Shown piece after piece: positions 59,490 through 64,000 of a stretch of DNA of 64,000 nt. This stretch comes from Onchocerca lupi (lineage: Eukaryota; Nematoda; Chromadorea; Rhabditida; Onchocercidae), in NCBI GenBank assembly GCA_028564675.1, contig JAOVVO010000313.1, forward strand, positions 1-64,000, written 5' to 3'. Numbering within the stretch: position 1 is the stretch's first letter; each line of letters starts with the position of its first letter. A program made the translations under genes and the position numbers. The notes under the pieces are model-generated. The model had not been told where the DNA came from. It saw nothing but the letters and a program-made list of their open reading frames with translations, and did no database searches.

Positions 59490-62400
59490 TTAATGCCTCA
59501 TCTGTAAAGTTTGATGATGACGAATATAAATAGTGCCAAAAATAGCAGTAAATGTTATTAACAAGCCAAACATAGACCAAACAGACATCGAATGACCATA
59601 AGCTATTGTTGAAAGTAAAATAGAAAGTATCTGTCGTAGCGTCATCATCACCGCAAATATCACAGGCCCAAATCGTTCAATGATAGCATAAATTACAATC
59701 TGGAAGAAAAGTTCATGATACCAACTCCTCAAAAAAAAAAAAAACAAGGATTCAAATCTTCCTTTTATTAATTTGAACAAAAAAGCATATTATATGCCTT
59801 AATTATGAAGATTATATAATAAATTAAAAATATCTGTTAAGAAGATTATTAACAGATCTCCTAAAGCAATCTGAATGAAATCTCAACATCTAATGAGAAA
59901 ATTACGCAAAATTAAGGACAAATTTGGATTGAAATAGCGATTTTTAAAATCGTGTTTTAGCACAGATGATTCCGACAGAGTAGTTAATAAACTACACATA
60001 AATAATTGAAAAAAGAGTGTGGAATTTCTGATGAGGAAATATTGAACCAATAAACAATACGAGAATTTCAAATGCGAAAAATAACAGAAAGTAAGTTTTC
60101 CTCATTTTTCATCCCCTTGAAAAAAAAAAAAAAGAATAAACCTGTCCTAAAGCGCCTGATAAAGATAACAAAAATATGTCTCGGCCAAATCCTTCATGAG
60201 TTGCTAAAAAACGAAATGGTGAAAGAAAGGTTCCTTGTTCGACAAGTGTCACAAAGCACAACATCATACTGAACATATTTACACCAAACATCATCTGAAG
60301 AATAACAAATGGATGAACACGATTTGAACTAAAATTTAATATTTATAAACAAAATGATTGTATTTGTCATGTAATTTCTCTTTCAAAAAACAAAATTTTA
60401 TTGCACAGCTCCGATTATTTACTTTGTTCTTTATTTTCAATATCATCTATGGGTAAAATTTATTGAATTTAATTACGATTTTAAATTCAGTAAAACAACA
60501 TCGGGAAGACATAATTCAAAGCAGTATAACTTCTTAACATAACGAAAGCTAAAACAATAGGGCTTATTTAAGTTGCATATTATATCAACTTTCAATATTC
60601 AAGTAATTAAGGATAACCTGCTTCGAGTTATGATTTCATAATTTTTCGTTCAAAAAAATTATTTAATTGAGAACCTGATATTTAGAAATTCTTGGTCGAA
60701 CATCAAAGAGTTTTTTCTGCCAGTTCAAAGTGAAAGCATCAAATAAAAGATAACCGGACATCAAACAGATTCCAGAAACAGTACTCACACGATCGGAAGA
60801 TGAAACTACTATAACGTGATGAAATTACCAGCAATACCCATAAACATTTTTATAAATCAAAAAATGAAGTAATAAGTACAAATAACATTTCACCATACCA
60901 ATCCCAGTTCTTGCAAAGCTTTTTTGTATTTACAGTGGAGAATCAAAGCACTCCACGAAGATAGCCAAAATTCATGTTATCGGTTGAATCTTTTCAATTT
61001 CAATTTGTTTATTTTCTACTTCGATTTTTCTTTTCTCATTTAATGCATATTTTTTTTCTTTTTAACAAAGCCATAAAATAGATGAAGCTTATTCATTTTT
61101 TAAGAGAAATCATTTGCTCATTTTATCCATTTCATGAAATTATCGAAATTTTTTCAATCAGATTTTTTTTTTCTTCTTATCATTAAATTATCAAACGTGT
61201 TTTAAAAACATACGACTAGATCCAAGTCCCTTAGAACTGTTTGAGAGAAGAAACAATGATGCTCCAAATGCAAGCATAATAGCACAAGCACATTCGCCAT
61301 ATCCATAACGTTCACTTCTGACAATGAAGCCCATTAACATCGTTGGTAGCACTTTTGATGCTTTGCAAACTGTCTCAAAATATTTCATTCTACAAGATTT
61401 GACTAAAAAAAATTTGACATTTTATTTCTCAGATCGTAACAAAGAATTCCTTTTTATTGCATATTTAGGCGAGGAATCATTATTGTATCAAAAGTCTAGA
61501 GTGAAACTCAAATTATTTACTGATTAATTGAGTTTCACTAATTTCTAGTTTCTGAGAAGTACCTGAGTTGGAAATGAAACGAATTTCAGTGCTTCATACT
61601 GGCACCATGATGAAAGCGTATTAGAAAACGATGTAAACGAATGTTTATAAAACGGTGGAACGTGAGGAGGTTCTCTATAATAAATTACCAATTTTGAATC
61701 TCTACGATATTTCATCATTTAAGTAATTTTAGGTTCACAATCTGTTAACTATAAGGCTTCTGCTTAAGCTTCTGTTATTGTTATATTTTTATCATATTGC
61801 TATATATTATTGTTGACCGCTACAAATTTTTTAAACCGTAAAGTTTGCATACTATCCAACTTTTTTATGAAATTTCCGACAGCTAAAAAAATAAATAACG
61901 GAAAAACTTTTTCCATTTCGAAATCAAACAAGCTGCGCACAGAATAATAGCAAAAACACGATTCATGAAAACAAGAAATTGAGTATTTTCAAATTTGCTT
62001 AACCGATGATCCACAGTTGATAAGTAGGCCTGGAATAAAACAATCAATTCTCTCGGCGTTAGTATTTGAAAAACATTTGAAGCAAATATCTAAAAACAGA
62101 TCATTTTGACGAGAATAATCTCATCTACCTAATTTTCTTTTTTTCAAATTACTTTGTTTCTTCATTATAGTATTTCATGCATATGTCTCTATAATTTATG
62201 CAGAAAATATATTTAAGCTAAAAGCAAAACATGGATGCGTTAAATAGTCAACATGAAAATCCTACAGAGTTGAATTAGAAAGTTCTGTTTTTTGAAATAT
62301 TTCAGTCCGATCGTGAAATAAAAGCAACCTTTTGAATAAACATTAATCAAAAATCAATCAATAAGAACAAAATTTAAAACCTGTGTCATAATCCGTTCTT

Positions 62401-62849
62401 GAATATAACCCATTAAAACAAGCGTGATTAGGAGACTTAAAAAATATAAAATAAGATGGAGAGATTCACGGCGGAGATCCTTTTTTTGTGAAACGACTGA
62501 GGTTAGTTTTACAGAATCAGAAATTATCAATTCATACTCGGGTTTTCCAAGCGCAAATCTACGCAGAAATGAGTGAAACAATGTCGCAGATTCGAAACCA
62601 ATTTCTGGAAAAAGTCTTTTATAAATGTAATAAATTTGTTATGGTCTATTGAATGATAATTTTAACATATTATTTCATCATAAACTGATTTCGAATGATA
62701 TATGATATTCCATCAAAACATTTCTTACCGGCAGTTCTTCGACGAACATAAAAAACCACGAGAACTACAGGAATCGAAGCAGTTCCATAACTCAAAAGAA
62801 TGAAGAAAAACCGAATGAGCCAAAAATCGTTTGAGTAGGATTCAATCAT
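59490..62849 (-). CDS. pst-1: PAPS transporter 1 (SLC35B2 type)
   Basis: Moves 3'-phosphoadenosine 5'-phosphosulfate from cytosol into the Golgi in exchange for nucleotides, feeding sulfotransferases that modify heparan sulfate and other glycans. Exons in transcript order: 62849-62729, 62604-62381, 62029-61908, 61674-61563, 61373-61214, 60808-60675, 60294-60142 and 59699-59490. The product is 411 residues (human SLC35B2 has 432). Family blocks in order: GYIQERIMTQ, FLVFMNRVFA, SSWCQYEALKFVSFPTQ, CKASKVLPTMLMG, SGYLLFDAFTLNWQ, MMFGVNMFS, GALGQ-IVIYAIIERFGPVIFAVMMTLRQ, then a Tyr-Gly-His block and a short basic tail. About ten membrane helices are expected. The ATG at 62849 lies just inside an acceptor (TTTTTTAG, ending at 62852), which suggests SL trans-splicing. 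All GT-AG phases close. The 61373 acceptor (TTTTGAG) is atypical but preserves the conserved PTQ-x-x-x-KASK spacing. Confidence 0.93.
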
Positions 62850-64000
62850 GACTAAAAAAAAATTTCATTTAATTGGTAGAGGAAATCATCAGAATAATTT
62901 GAATGAGTAAATCATAATTTTTGTCTAAATGAAATAATAATGCTGATTTCATTTCGATTACCGTTCCTCGCTTCTTTTTTGATTATTACGGTTGCATTTT
63001 TTAATGGTGACTTTCTTGCTCAATTTCATGCCAACTGTTTGAAGTTAGGAAAAAAAATTTTATTTGTACCAGAGCTTATCATATAGTTATTTAAATATAT
63101 CATTTTCGATGGAAAGAAACTTATCGACTATCCATCAGAAATATTTCTTATGTTGAATTCAATAAATTTCTCTGATTATTTAAGTAATTTTTTTATCTGT
63201 ATCCAAAAAATAAACATTAAAGATCTGACATGAATATAAGATTACATATGGATAACTTTTATGTTTACTCTCGTTCTTTTATCATAATATTATAATACGA
63301 ATAATTCTCATGCTGCTCAGTATCTTTTTTTGGCATGATATTATCATATGAATAAACATAAGCACAATTAGCTCAATATTCTATTTCGTGATGAAGGATA
63401 TCAAATACTACCCCGAATGAGTAAGAAATTTACTGACACCAAAAAACTCAATTTTTAGGTTTGTCATTCTTCGAGTAATATTTCAACCGCGATAAATATT
63501 CATAAATTAAAGTTCTTTTTTTCATCCCTTCTTTTTTGAAAAAAACCAGTCAAAACTCGAAAATATTACAAGCAAGAGATTTTCTATCAATTTCGGGCAG
63601 CGATTTGAAATATATCGAAAATAATTACTACAATGCACGAATTCTTTTTTTTTTTTTTTAATGCCGCAAATGTTTAGATACTTTAGAAAGCTAAATTTAG
63701 ATAGAGCAAATTACTGCAAATGCTCCCCTAATATATATCAGTAGGAAAGACAAAAGTAAAGAAATAATCATTTTATTATATATTATCGCTCTTTTGTTGT
63801 AATTTATTCCAAGTCTGCCCTAAAGAAAATGAAGAAAAAGAGAAAAGAAATAACAATACAACAGTTTTAACGGATAATTGAATTTGCAGTTCACTTGTGA
63901 AATGAAATGAAAAAAAAAAAGCACCCTACCACACTCCGTAAAAAATGCTTTATTTGAAATGCCCATTCAAATAATCGCTCACTTTTAAATTGTTTTATCA
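62850..64000. other. upstream region of pst-1
   Basis: Probable promoter and 5' flank of the minus-strand PAPS transporter gene. It is AT-rich, with a T run of about 15 bases ending near 63659. No gene is seen before the right edge of the window. Confidence 0.5.

Noticed and set aside
1..64000. Search for CRISPR arrays, bacterial operons, Wolbachia-derived inserts, reverse transcriptase or transposase genes
   Set aside because: None seen. All convincing genes are spliced nematode genes and no long unspliced bacterial or element-type frame is present.

Overview
The window is nuclear DNA of a nematode, most probably a spirurid/filarial worm. Three things point there: strongly AT-rich sequence with many homopolymer runs; compact genes cut into many short exons with TTTCAG-type acceptors; and proteins whose closest relatives I recognise are Caenorhabditis ones (UBA-1, GCK-2, PST-1). 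I see no bacterial, Wolbachia-like, viral or transposase coding sequence. The species is an inference and is not shown by the sequence.

Layout. 1-11.6 kb: gene-poor DNA holding a 78-nt near-perfect hairpin at 3940-4017, other inverted and tandem repeats, and at most one doubtful Cys-rich exon on the minus strand. 11.6-15.1 kb (+): a six-exon orphan gene for a secreted, probably GPI-anchored or C-terminally anchored protein. 15.1-23.5 kb: gene-poor, with a divergent dispersed repeat pair, a degenerate ~40-bp tandem array and two SL1-like fragments. 23.5-25.5 kb (+): a five-exon secreted protein made of repeated C-G-W-C modules. 28.3-38.7 kb (+): uba-1, ubiquitin-activating enzyme E1, 23 coding exons including an upstream exon with a nuclear-localisation-like motif. 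40.6-44.0 kb (+): an M17 leucyl aminopeptidase of the NPEPL1 type. 44.5-46.8 kb (-): a four-TM MARVEL-like protein. 46.8-51.9 kb: no convincing gene. 51.9-57.7 kb (+): a MAP4K3/5-type germinal-centre kinase (gck-2), with a perfect 37-bp foldback in intron 2. 59.5-62.8 kb (-): a PAPS transporter (SLC35B2/pst-1).

How the genes relate. They are ordinary eukaryotic neighbours, not one pathway. uba-1 starts the ubiquitin cascade, gck-2 feeds stress/JNK and nutrient signalling, pst-1 supplies PAPS to Golgi sulfotransferases, and the aminopeptidase trims peptides. The aminopeptidase/MARVEL and gck-2/pst-1 pairs are convergent. All exon models were built by hand from splice signals, reading-frame phase and family resemblance. 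The phases close exactly for every model; one junction in the aminopeptidase is ambiguous.

The most interesting signals are the pre-miRNA-like hairpin at 3940-4017, the perfect foldback at 52924-53002, and the two-start arrangement of uba-1, which mirrors the nuclear and cytoplasmic isoforms of human UBA1. I did not find a wholly new biological system that I can defend.
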